Assembly: GCA_011032825.1 (NCBI GenBank)
Contig: JAADJZ010000015.1
Span: 496,001-560,000 of the forward strand
Length of the DNA stretch: 64,000 nt
DNA from: Massariosphaeria phaeospora
Taxonomy: Eukaryota > Ascomycota > Dothideomycetes > Pleosporales
Reading direction: 5' to 3'
Shown piece after piece: positions 37,101-48,100 of this stretch. Below the pieces are notes generated by a model that was given only the letters and a program-made list of their open reading frames with translations, ran no database searches and was not told where the DNA came from. Numbering within the stretch: position 1 is the first letter of the stretch; each line of letters opens with the position of its first letter. Position numbers and translations under genes: made by a program.

Positions 37101-38517
37101 CGAGCAGAGCTGGTAGAGTGGCCTGAGGTAGGTAAGGGGTGAACAGTGTCTTCCGCTGTTGCTGTTGTTGTTGTTGCATCGACATCTGCGGTTGTGCGTG
37201 CTGGCTATTCTGAAGGCCTCCCATGCCTCCACCGTTCATCTGAGCCGCCTGGAGAGCTTGCAAATGGGCAATTTGCAGGGGGTTAAGCGCTTGACCGCCA
37301 AACATCTGCTGTGGAACAAGGACCTGTCCCTGTGGTAGCTGCATAAGTTGAGGCTGGCCCTGGGGATACTGGAAGTTGCCAATGGACCCGACCGACTGGT
37401 TTACTGACCCGCGAGTACGGTGCCCTGGCTGGAAAGGGGCGGCATTCGCCGTTTGGTTCATGTTGAAATTGCCCATGTTCTGAGCGTGATTATTGTCTGG
37501 TGTAGATTGCTGCTGGGTATTATTGTTGGTACTGTTCTGGTTGTTATTCGGTTGCCTCCAGTTGCCTTCAAAGTTGCGCGAAGAGTTCCTTCCATGGCCC
37601 TGGCTCCCACGACGCTGGAAGTCTGACTGGGCACCCTGTGCGTTGTTCGAGTCGGCTGAGCTCTGAGGCGCTGGGAACTGGAAGTTGCCTCCGCCACGGC
37701 CCGCATTACCGCCACCGCGGCCGACAGCCATGCTCTGGCTACGGCCGTGTGCACCACGACCACCTCGGCCAGACGACGGCTGCTCGTGCGTGGGAGTTCC
37801 GCCACTTCCGCTGGGGCTAGCATCGCGATTATCGCTAGAGCCGCCCGCAGATGGTGGGGGAAACTGGAAGGCAGAAGTCTTTCTCTTCTGTTCTGCCAGT
37901 TCGGCTGCCTTCTTGGCCTCGGGGAGAGCCAAAGAGTGGCGGCGAGCATGTCCAGCGCCAGCACCGCCGCCACCACGACCCCGTGGGTTAACGTTCTCTC
38001 TGCCCTGAGTGGCTTGCTGTCCGCCATATTCACCGAATCCGGATGCTCCTGATGACGGAGCGGGAGGAGGGCCCATGCCCACATTCGGCAGAGCAGATTG
38101 GTTGCGGCGGTGTACAGATGGCTGAGCGGGCGCATTCATGGGCACCGCGAGATGCTGCTGCGGCATCTGCTGGGGGAATTGGAAGTTGTTTGAGTGGGGC
38201 GAGACATTGGACATCTGGCCCTGCATCTGGAAATTGGCACCGGGGAGGTGTTGTTGTGGCTGAATCATGCCCATGTTAACATACTGTTGGTGAGTTGCAG
38301 CAATTTGTTGCTGCTGATGCTGTAGGACCTCGATCTGCTGTGCAATAGCCAGTTGTTCCACTACACGGATATCTGTCAGCATGCGCCGGGGAGCGAATAG
38401 GGGATCGGGCCACGCACTCATCAGCGGCGTCAGCTCAGACGGACTACGTCGATGAGCGATATGCAGACGACGACCTTGCGGGCCCATTGGGCCCTGCGGT
38501 TGGCCTGTTTGGTCCAT
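34198..38517 (-). CDS. SSD1: SSD1-type RNB-domain translational regulator
   Basis: RNA-binding protein that represses translation of cell-wall mRNAs under control of the NDR kinase Cbk1/Cot1 (known for yeast Ssd1). Exons 38517-38418, 38360-36623, 36569-34287, 34237-34198; 1386 residues. The N-terminal 430 residues are Gln/Asn/Gly-rich and prion-like, with five Cbk1-type H-x-R-x-x-S sites (HRRSPS, HRRNQS, HARRHS, HGRSQS, HGRNSS). Cold-shock-type RNA-binding domains follow (about 437-520 and 620-720), then the RNB domain (about 750-1110). The RNB site reads DPNGAKELDDAIH, with Glu where active RNB nucleases have an Asp, consistent with Ssd1 being a pseudonuclease. The C-terminus PPCLTIRSLNPYAL comes from a 40-nt last exon. 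Intron 1 (38361-38417, 57 nt) keeps the frame if retained. Confidence 0.95.
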
Positions 38518-40230
38518 GGTGCAGATTGGCGTAGTGGTTCAACGCCCAACGTGTGGCTTGGTATGGACTGTTCGCGGGAAGCGACGGTGTGCAGCCGAGG
38601 TAGCTGGAGACACGGATTGATCGAAAGAGTACTCGGAGGATGATCTGAAGCCTGTTAGCAATGGGTCATGGCGGTGGTGGATGATCTGATGGCAGAGTGT
38701 GTGAAGCAATCAAGCTTGCAAAGCGGGGGTGTGGTTGGATGCAGTGCTGGGGGACGGCGGGATGCGTGGGGGCGAGCACTCACACTGTGGGCGAAGATGC
38801 TGCGGCAGACAGAGCGTGCTCGCAAGATGATGCTCTCAGGAATCGATGCTGGGGCACGGTGGGAGTAGCTCTGCAGAGATTGAGGCGGTGTTGTGGTGGA
38901 GATGGTGATGGCACTGAGTCCGTGATAAGGATCGGGGTGCAGGGGCGGGCGTTGACCGAGTTCAAGGAGCGGCTTCCCTGGGGCGGGCCGTGGCGCAAAA
39001 GTGCAAAAGGAGGAGAGAGTGCGGCGAAGGAGGGAGCGATCGGGCGCAGGAGAGACTGAAGTCTGAAGAGAAGGAGGGTGCGGGTGAGAGAAAGTCAGGA
39101 GTGAGTGGGAAGCGGAGAGGCTGCTGGTCGCTGGCGGAAGCAGTGTGGGTAGCGTAACCTGATAGAGGGCGCTTGGACCCGAACGGGGAGCGCTCGAGCT
39201 TTCCGCAAACGACAGCGACCGGCGCCGCTCCAAGTACGTCACCCAGGCGCACGAACACTGACGACCCGACAGGCTACAGCAATCAGAGACAACGGGACAG
39301 AGGCGACGGGCACGGAGAGGACGGCGAAACAGCTAGCACGCAGCGCTGGCTGAGGCCGTGGACACGGCAACGACGACGACTATGTGGCTATAGCTTTGCA
39401 GCGCCAGACGGGGGCTGAAGCTGAGAGCCCAGGGCGCCGTGGACACTGTAAACAAAAGAGCACGCGGCGGCTAGGTCTCATCAGGGCTCGGGTGGTGGTG
39501 GTGAAGCATCACGGTTTGCAGTCTCGTCTCCGCGTTTCGTCGAGGAGCCTAGTCGGGTTTCCTGAATCGCCGCCCCTCGCAGTCCAAGCCGCGGCAGCGC
39601 ACAGAGTCTGGGGACCCGACGGGAAGAAGCGAAGACGTGCGGCCCTGCGTTTTCATGCTCGAGCTGGCGCGTCCTGTGTACCCTCGAGCAAAGTGGCAGT
39701 TTTCCTTGTCCACTGCACAGCGGATGCGACAGCCAGGACGAGAGCATGCGGACTCCAGGGGCTCGCTATGACTCGCGTGGATAGACACGCTACTGTATAG
39801 TGGCTTGGGCCTAGGTACTGTAGGATACTGGTGAAGTCACTAAAAGGACACCTTGGCAAAGGTAGTTCACTGTTTGTGGAGCACCGGTTCAAGGACATCT
39901 GAATCCAAACAACAACACACGGGAAAGTAGAGCGGTGCGCGCAGCGTTTGACTCGACTTCAGTCTAGTTATCTGGAATAGACCCCAGCAAAGAGCGCCGG
40001 TCTGCATGCTTTGTGCTGTTTGCCGGGTACTGGCGTGCGAAAAAGGACATCGCCTATCTGAATTCGGAAGCAAATTGCTTTGCACTGCCATTCGCATGTC
40101 GCACGATGCTTTGTCGCAATGTTTCGAATCAGGTCGGCGTTCGAGGTTGGGAGCACCGCTAATACTTGCTTTGTTCTCTCGTTGTCCGATGAAACCGAAA
40201 CCCTTGGAATTGAATCTAGAAGAACAGCGG
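38518..40230. promoter_or_regulatory. SSD1 leader and promoter, with a probable leader intron
   Basis: On the minus strand a GTGAGT donor at 38783 and an acceptor with branch site (TTGCTAACAGGCTTCAG, ending at 38645) define a likely 139-nt 5' leader intron. Minus-strand C/T-rich tracts continue to about 39100. No further gene supported between here and the AT-rich block. Confidence 0.5.
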
Positions 40231-40427
40231 TAGTAAAACTGTAGTAAAACTAGGTTGTATAACTAAAGACAAAGGCGAAGAACTAGAAAAAGTTAGCTTA
40301 GCAAAGTTGTACGCAAGCTTACAGATACTCTAGCTACTTAGCTCTAGAATTAAAATAGAAGTTCTACACTACGCTTGTAAAACTACGTCTAATTGTAGGT
40401 TTAACTAACAATATTTAAAATAGATTA
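40230..40427. other. Unassigned AT-rich edge segment
   Basis: This segment is AT-rich and starts with two GTAGTAAAACT units. I find no second copy in the window. It may be the outermost transposon remnant or decayed flanking DNA. Confidence 0.35.
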
Positions 40428-42783
40428 ACGTAGATTTCTAGCGAGTTGCTTACCTAAGCGAGTTGCTTACTTGCGCCAAGCTCTCTACTAACACCTGCTT
40501 TTTTTTTCTACTACGCAATAGCTTAACTACACTACGCGCTACGCGCTTTAAACAAAAGCTAAATATAGCTTACAATCTAGACTATTTAACGCAACGCAAT
40601 ACTTTTTTAGCAACGCGCTGCATTAATCTACAACGTTTTTTAAAAAACACTAAGCAATTAGCTTACTAAAAAACTTTTACAATGCAATTGTACACTAAAC
40701 TTAATAAAGCTTTGTTTAATAAAAAACATAACGTAAAGCACTACCGAGTAACTTAAACTACTAAGTAACTCAAAATTGCTTAGCATTAAATTCTTACGTT
40801 CAAAGCTTAATAACTTTACTAATAGTAAAGCTATCTAGATAGATTTTACACTGTCTTAAAGCTCTAATCTAGCGCTTTTCAATTTACTAAAATTTACTTA
40901 GCTAGAACTAGTATTGCTAGAGTTATTAAAGTTTGAATATAAAGAAATTCGCTTAGCTTCTAACTTCTACTTCTAGTACTAGACTACTATAATAAATAGT
41001 AAAATTGTTTAACTATCTATTATAGACTCTAAACTATAGTTTTATTTAGATTTTATAGCGTGCAGCTTAGATTAAAAGCTAGTATATAAAGTTAGATTCT
41101 ATATACAAAGTTAAGTAGTTTAGAATAATATTATTATTTATAATAATAAGTATTTACTACTTTTTATACCTAATATAGCTAAGTTCAACTATATATTAGA
41201 GTACTTAATAGTTTTATAGTAGATTAAATAATCTATATATAGATATTTTTACTTAGAAAGTAGAAATATATTAGTAACTTTCTAACTTTTATACTAGCTG
41301 TAATTCTAAGCTACACGCTATAAGAGTTTTGCAAATACTTAAGAATAACTATGTAAAAAAATATAAGAAAGTATTATTCTTTATTATAGTAGTTAAGTAG
41401 TACATACTAGGTATAAAGCTTAAGCGAGGTAGTTAAACTTCAAAGCTTAATAAAATTAGTATTACGTAAGCTATAGTTGTAATTCTTAGCGCGTTTCAAA
41501 GTGCTAGACTAGAGCTTTAAAACAGTGTAAAATTTATCTAGATAGCTCTACTATTAGTAAAGTTATTAAGCTTTGAACGTAAGAATTTAATGCCGAGCAA
41601 TTTTGAGTTACTCGGTAGTGCTTTACGTTAGTAATTAAAAAGTATATTGTTAACTTTAACGCGCAAAGCTTTCTACTTAAGCTTGCTAAGTTAAAGAATA
41701 AAACTAATCTACTACTCGCAGCGCAAGACTAGCTATTAGTTAAAAAAAACTAGATTACGTTGTTCGTTAAGCGTTACTTTAAGCTTTAAATTAAGTTTTA
41801 TTAAAAGTACAACTATAAAAGAGCTTTTTGTAAAAAATTTACGTTTGTAGCTAACTAGTTTAAGTTTGTAACAAATATAAAAGCTAAGTACAACGTAGTA
41901 AACAAAAATACTTACAACTTTAATAAAACAAGCTTTATAATAGGCTAGATTTTAATAGGTATAGAAATTACTAGCTTAAAACGTTAAAAATAGCGAAAAA
42001 TAGTATAGTAAAGTAACAAAAGTTAAACAACCGTAGTGCAAAGCGTTAACGCAATAAAGTAAGCTATTCTACTTTTTATTATGTTTTAGAGCAAAAACTA
42101 CTTTTTTGCTTAGTACAAGAAAAATAGCCTACTTTGCAACTAGGTTATTGTAGTTTCTAAAAACAGCTAGACAAACAACGAGCTAGGTTTAAAGTAGTTA
42201 AAGTACTTTAACGCTTATACAAAAAAACGTACTATTAGAATAATACGTTTACTTTTTATTAATAGCTATAAAAGCTATAACTCGCTTGCTTTCTAGCAGT
42301 ACTATAAGAATAACAGCATTATTGCTTTTTGCATATTTCTTTACTTGTTGCACTTTCTATAGCTTTTTATATTAGCTATTTTGCGCTTTTAAAAAAAGCG
42401 TACGGCTGCTAAGCTAAAAATCTAATGCGCAATTGCATTAACTACATTACTAAACTTAAGTTTCTGCTATGCTTTATTAGCGCTTACAACGCTTTTATTA
42501 CAAAAAGCAGTATTTAAAAAAGCTTTTAAAGTGCTAGATTAGTTCTATTTAACTTAAAAGTAGTAATTTTGAAACTTAACGTGTAGCTTCGCACTCTACG
42601 GTTACTTACTATAAAAAACAGTTTCTAGTAGTTTCAAACTCTAAGCAATACTTTAAAATTTAAGTTACAATCAACGCTAATTTAAAAGAAAATTCAAAAG
42701 TATATAAATAGCTTTTATACTTTAATAGTTAATGCTTTTGCAAAGCTTTCTAAAAGCACGAAGTATGTGCTATTAAAAGTATT
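40428..42783 (+). mobile_element. Pogo/Fot-type DNA transposon, copy 1 (right end missing)
   Basis: The terminal sequence ACGTAGATTTCTAGCGAG starts at 40428, after a TA (40426-40427). It is the reverse complement of the right end of copy 2 (56335). Without the inserted MITE (40731-41628), the sequence matches the reverse of copy 2 up to about 42770, where gypsy #0 begins. A decayed pogo/Fot-like transposase reads on the plus strand; a TYNFNKTSF-type block at about 41920-41950 corresponds to the family's NFDET-type catalytic region, with Asp replaced by Asn. Confidence 0.8.
40731..41628. mobile_element. MITE-like element with long terminal inverted repeats
   Basis: An 898-bp element flanked by TA on both sides (40729-40730 and 41629-41630). 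It has terminal inverted repeats of about 130-150 bp that begin ACGTAAAGCACTACCGAG. The outermost 20 bases are identical and the rest differ mainly by C/T and G/A. No coding capacity remains. Copy 2 of the host transposon shows the uninterrupted sequence (about 56015-56035), proving insertion. Confidence 0.85.
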
Positions 42784-43265
42784 TGTTATTAAAAGTATTC
42801 TTTTATCGAAAGTAATTGTAATTGGATTTAGAAATTCTGCTTAAGAAATTGTTCTATGTTCAAAAAGCTTAATAACAACAAAAGAAAACAATTTTAATTC
42901 TATTTTGAATAGAATAACAAAGTAACAATTTGCTGCTTATAGATTCAATCTATATATAAAATATACTTAAAAGAATTAACTATAAAGAATTAGAACTATA
43001 AAAGAAATTCTGCTAATTTATATAGTTCTATAGTTCTTTGCTAAAAACATTTTGCTTTGCTTACTTAGTATGCTTAGCCTAAGCGCTCTAAGCACTCTAA
43101 GCATAGTTTTGCTTAGTTTGCTAAAACTAAGCGCTATTACGTAACTACTAATCTAATTCTACTCTACGTGTTTTTGTACTTCTATTTTGCAAACTTGTAA
43201 GTTTAAACTACTTTTCTACGTTGTTGCTTAGTTTACAATACCTAGTATTGTTTTTGTTTGTAACA
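42784..43265 (-). repeat. LTR of gypsy #0 (3' LTR)
   Basis: 482 bp; plus-strand ends TGTTATTAAAAG and TTTGTAACA. Shares the conserved middle (GTTCTATGTTCAAAAAGCTT region) with the other five LTRs. Confidence 0.85.
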
Positions 43266-43431
43266 TTATTTTTTTCTTTAAGAATATTGTTCTAATAGCT
43301 GCTTTGCTATGCTGTGCTAGTTTTTTTTGTGCTTTGCATTAAAAGTATTGTTTTGTATAAAAGTAAGTTAACTTTAATTCTTGTCGTGTTGTAGCTTTTT
43401 TTTGTATTTTTTTTTATTTCTAAGTTTAACT

Positions 43432-43618
43432 ATGCCTAAGGCCTTTTTTCTTTTTGTTACTTTAGTAAGCAAATCAACTTGTTGTTGTTATAAACAAATT
43501 GCTTAAATTTGCAAACGTAGTTGTAAAATACTAGATTCTTGTAGTTGCTACTTAAAAAAGAGTTTTTAGTGCTTAGTAAAAGCGTTGTCTAAGAAGTGCG
43601 CTAAGTGTTTAAGCTTTA
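43432..43618 (+). pseudogene. Antisense zinc-cluster frame in gypsy #0 (cut short)
   Basis: Opposite in sense to the element's pol. It starts with ATGCCTAAG, as in the other copies. Cysteines follow the spacing C-x2-[Y]-x6-C-x8-C-x2-C before the frame is broken by insertion of gypsy #1. Two stops (TAA, TAG) fit CAA/CAG decay. Same family as the frames at 51372 and 57393. Confidence 0.55.
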
Positions 43619-44124
43619 TGTTACAAACAAAAACGATACTAAATATTATAAACTAAGTAACAACGTAGAAAAGTTATTAGAGCTTGCAAGTTTGCAAAAC
43701 GAAAGTATAGCAATGCGCGAAGTAGAATTAAGTTAGCAATTACGTAATAGTAATTAGTTTAATTAAAGCATAGTAAACTAAGTACACTAAGTAGCAAGCG
43801 CTTAGCTAGCTTAAAGCGCTTAGTAAGTAAGCGTACTAAGCAAACTAAATAGAACGCTTTTAGCAAAGAATTATAGAACTATATAAATTAGTAGAATTTC
43901 TTTTACAATTTGAATTTTTTGTAGTTAACTTTTTTAAGTACATTCTATACATAGATTAAATCTATAGGCAATAGTTAGATTGTTACTTTGTTATTCTATT
44001 TAAAATAAAAATAAAAATGTTTTTTTTTGTTGTTATTAAGCTCTTTGAACATAGAACAATTTCTTAAGTAGAATTTTCGAGTTTAATCGCGGTTACCTTT
44101 AGTAAAAGAACACTTCTAATAACA
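43619..44124 (+). repeat. 5' LTR of gypsy #1
   Basis: 506 bp, TGTTACAAAC...TTCTAATAACA. The flanking five bases on the left are CTTTA; the matching duplication is outside the window. Followed by CGTTAACTACTTTAA, the same post-LTR sequence as in gypsy #2 and #3. Confidence 0.85.
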
Positions 44125-44639
44125 CGTTAACTACTTTAAATTTGAAACTAAAACAATATAACAACTTTAGCAAGCTTAAGTAGTAGCAGCGCTAAAGCGC
44201 TATAGCGCACTGCAGCAATAGTATTAGCAAAGCAAGCTAACTAAATCAAATTAATAAGCGAATAAATTAGCGAACTGTTAGAAATAGTTGCAATTTTGAA
44301 AAGTTAAAAAACTAGTAGTGCTGCGAAAGCACCGTTTCTAGAGAAATATAGCAAAAGAAAAAAAACTTTACAATTATTTTTTACAAATATTAACTTCTAC
44401 TAACGTAAACTACTAGTAACCTAGCCAAACTAGTAACCTAGCTAAAAATGCTTGGCACAACCAACTTATCTCAAAGAACATTAAATTAATTGCTATCGAA
44501 CAAAGAACCTGCGTACGTCGTGCTAGCTTTAGATTTAAAAGCTTTTTTTGTATTTTTTTAGTAGGTTTAGGCATTGTGCCTTGTATTACTATAGTTTCTA
44601 CAGCGCCGTAGAGCTAGTTGTACTTTTTTTTAACTTTTT

Positions 44640-45139
44640 TGTTACAAATAGAAACGATACTAGGTATTGTAAACTAAGCAACGACGTAGAAAAGTTGTTA
44701 GAGCTTGCAAGCTTGCAAAACGAAAGTACAGCAATGCGCAAAGCAGAATTAAGTTAGTAGTTACGTAATAGTAATTAGTGCGATTTAAGCTTTAGCAAAC
44801 TAAGCATACTAAGCGGCGAGCGCTTAGCTAGCCTAAAGCGCTTAGCAACTAAGCATACTAAGTAAACTAAATAGAACGCTTTTAGCAGAAAATTATAGAA
44901 CTATATAGATTAGTATAATTTTCTTTATAGTTTAAATTCTTTGTAGTTAACTCTTTTAAGTACATTTTATACATAGATTAGATCTATAGGCAACAAATTG
45001 TTACTTTGTTATTCTATTCGAAATAGAATTGAGATTGTTTTCTTGTTGTTATTAAGCTTTTTGAATATAGAACAATCTCTTAAGCGAAATCTCTAAGTTC
45101 GATACTAGTAGCTTTAGTAGAAAAACACTTCTAATAACA
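44640..45139 (+). repeat. 5' LTR of gypsy #2
   Basis: 500 bp, TGTTACAAATAG...TTCTAATAACA. Contains palindrome-like CTAAGC/GCTTAG repeats in its first half, between about 44800 and 44880. Confidence 0.9.
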
Positions 45140-48100
45140 CTTTAACTACTTTAGGTTTAGAACTAAAACAACATAGCAATACCTACGAGCTTACGCACAA
45201 CAAGTAGCAGCGTTACTACACTTACAACGAATCTAGCAGCTGTAATAGCAAAGCAAGCTAACTAGATACAGCAGCAAGCGAAATAAATTTAAAAACTGTT
45301 AGTAGTAGTTACAGAGCTTTGAGGTAAGCTAGAAAAAAAGTTAGCAAAAGCTCTTTCCCTAGAGAAATATAGCAAAGAAAAAAAAAACTTAAAACTTTTT
45401 TTTACTAACGTAGACTTTTACTGCTGTTATTATAGCAACAGCTTTTACATAAATTAAAATAAAATCCTAGCAGCTAAAACACATAAAGAATAACGCAGCA
45501 GAATAGTTTTAGCTATACGCCGAAGATTACGTTACGCACGTAGAAAACGTAAAAAAAATAAAGCAAAACACGAAGCGCATTTTTAAAAACTAAAAGTTGT
45601 TTAAGCAAGAACTTTATACGATCTACAGCAAAGTAAACAAAACGCAGCAAGTAATAAATCAACTTAAACTACTTAAGCAGAAAAGTTCGGCTAGCGAGTA
45701 CATAATTAAATTCAAAAAAATTTAAGCTAAAGTAGACAATGTAAGAGAACGCAGCTTATGCAAGTTTTACTACGCAAGGTTAAAAAAATACGTAAAAAAT
45801 AAAATTAGTTAAGACAAAAAACTAAAGGAACTTAACGAGTTAATTAAAACTGCGGTACAAATTAACAACTAACTATAGCAACAATAGTAGAAACGTAAGT
45901 TTACTATCAAACTATACATACGCCTAGTAGCAACGACTAAAAAAACCTATTACTACGACCTAATAGATATTAATAGTATTAAACGAGTTTAGAACGACAA
46001 ACTACTACAGAAGTAGTTTAACAAAAAAAACGCTACTTTAACAAAGCAAAACTCTAAAAACAAGCTGTTTAAAGAAAAACGCTAAAAGCGTTACAATAGT
46101 AAAGTATGTTTTTAATATAGTAAAAACGAACACTTTCGTAGAAACTGCTTAAAAATACAACAAAAAGTAGCAAGCGCGCAAGCTGCTACTATTGCTATAG
46201 TTTAACTATAGCGAGTAGCTACACTATATTCAAAAATCTACAAGAAACTAGAAAGCAATTAAGTTAAAGTCAAAAGCTTAATAGTAGAGAAACTATTAGA
46301 CTAAAGAACAAAGCTTGCTTATCTACAAGCAAAAGAAATTATAAACTAACTTTAGAACTACGAATGCTAAATGTGTAAAGCCAAGTAGCTTTACGTATTT
46401 GTTTTCTTTCGATTAACAGCTACTGTAGGCTATAACGGGCTAGACTAGTTCTTTGCAAAGCTTTTAAAAGTACCTCGCACTAAATTGCTGCTAAAATAGC
46501 AATTCGTTTCTTTTACACGAATATACTATTTTCATTACTATACTATTAATCTATTTTAAGTATTATCAAACCTACGATTAAACGTAGTTTTACAAAATGT
46601 GCAGTAGAACTACTTACATTGCCTAGTACTACAATTAACAGTTTAAGAAACTGCGAATTAAGAAACTACAAGAATAGAAAGCTGCAAAAATAGCAATAGC
46701 ACAACAAGAACTAACAGAAAAGAAAATACAGTTTGCTAATTAAGATAATTACAAAAACCTACTTTAGCACTAGTGCAACAAAAAAAACTGTGTATACTAC
46801 GCAAATAATAAAATTCTTACTTAGCAATAGCTTAGATTATTATTACACGTTTTGCTCAAAGACAGCGAATATACAGTAACAGAATGTTACGTACATAATT
46901 ACGACAATTAGTTTAAAAACTACAGCAGCAGCTGCGAATAAGCGTAGTGTTACAATAAAAAATGTCAAACACACTAGTTTTGCAAGCATATTACAGAATA
47001 GTAGCTTATAAGTCTAAAAAACAAGAACTATCTAGAATGCAACAACAAATTATGCATAAAAAACTACGATACGTGCTAAGCAGCACGCTAGCTTTTTTGC
47101 ACTTAAAAATACGCAATCTACTAGCTATAGAAGTATGCAACTAGATAGAATTTTAAGAATTAAAACTACAGCAAACACCTACAGCTATAGATATGTTTTA
47201 TTAACTAATGCAAATACTACGAGCAATAGAACATTCTAGAAAAACAAGCTTTAAAAGCTTTTTTAGCAAAAAACTAGCAGGCTACTAGACCTACGGTTAG
47301 AATAGTATAAGTGCTTTTAGCACAACTGTACGTAGCGTGCAAAAAACGCAACTAAAACAAAATTACATAAAAGTAAAAGCAAAAGTTGCAAGTTAAGAGC
47401 TTATTGCACTACTTAATAGCAAAGCTGCTTAAACATTAGTTTCTCTAGAATAAGTAGAAAAAAACAGAATACTTTACTAAGTTAAAAATTAACTAATACA
47501 AATAGTGTTAGCTAACAAACAACTACTAGAATATAGAAACAGTTTAATCAACTTTAAAACTTAGAAAGTTAAGTTAGAAGTTGCAAGTATTAGGTATTAA
47601 TAGTGTATTAATATTATAAACTTTAAAAGTTTTAACATGTATATTAGATACAACTAGCTACGACAACACAACTTTAACATTAATTAAAAAAACAAAACAA
47701 TACGTAGCCGAAGGTTTAGAAAGAAAGTTGCTGTAGTACTACAAAATAGTTTAACAATTCAAAGCTTACTTAAGAACAAAAAAATTAGTTTAATTTTACT
47801 TTACAAGATTGCGAGAATCTGTAAAAAAAACTCTTAGCAGATAAAAGTTATATAGATACAACAAGTTGCGCTTTTAAAAACGAGCAAACTACAATTTAAC
47901 CTTTCTAAAAAACAAAAAAAAGAGTTTAAAAACTTTTCTACTAAATACTAAACGAAGTTTAAAAGCTTTTTTAAAAAAAACAAAAAGCACAACTTAGCAA
48001 ACTACTAAAAATAAAATCACAAGATTATTCTTAAAAAAAAAACAAAACTGCGACTAAGACTAATGTACTCTCTAACTTACAACTAGCAAAAAAAATAAAA

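Larger units (their letters stand above)
42784..43618 (-). mobile_element. Gypsy element #0, left (3') end only
   Basis: The 3' LTR (42784-43265) is followed by the pol-distal internal region, in minus orientation. 43266-43440 aligns with 57227-57400 of gypsy #3. The element is cut at 43618 by the LTR of gypsy #1; its remainder would lie beyond the right edge. It sits inside pogo/Fot copy 1. Confidence 0.8.

Noticed and set aside
37458..38135. 225-codon frame overlapping SSD1 on the same strand
   Set aside because: Shadow of the low-complexity N-terminal region of SSD1 in another frame.
42784..44124. Two facing LTRs (42784-43265 and 43619-44124) read as one short inverted element
   Set aside because: The sequence between them is the 3' internal part of one gypsy copy, and the sequence after the second LTR is the 5' internal part of another. 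They belong to two different nested elements.
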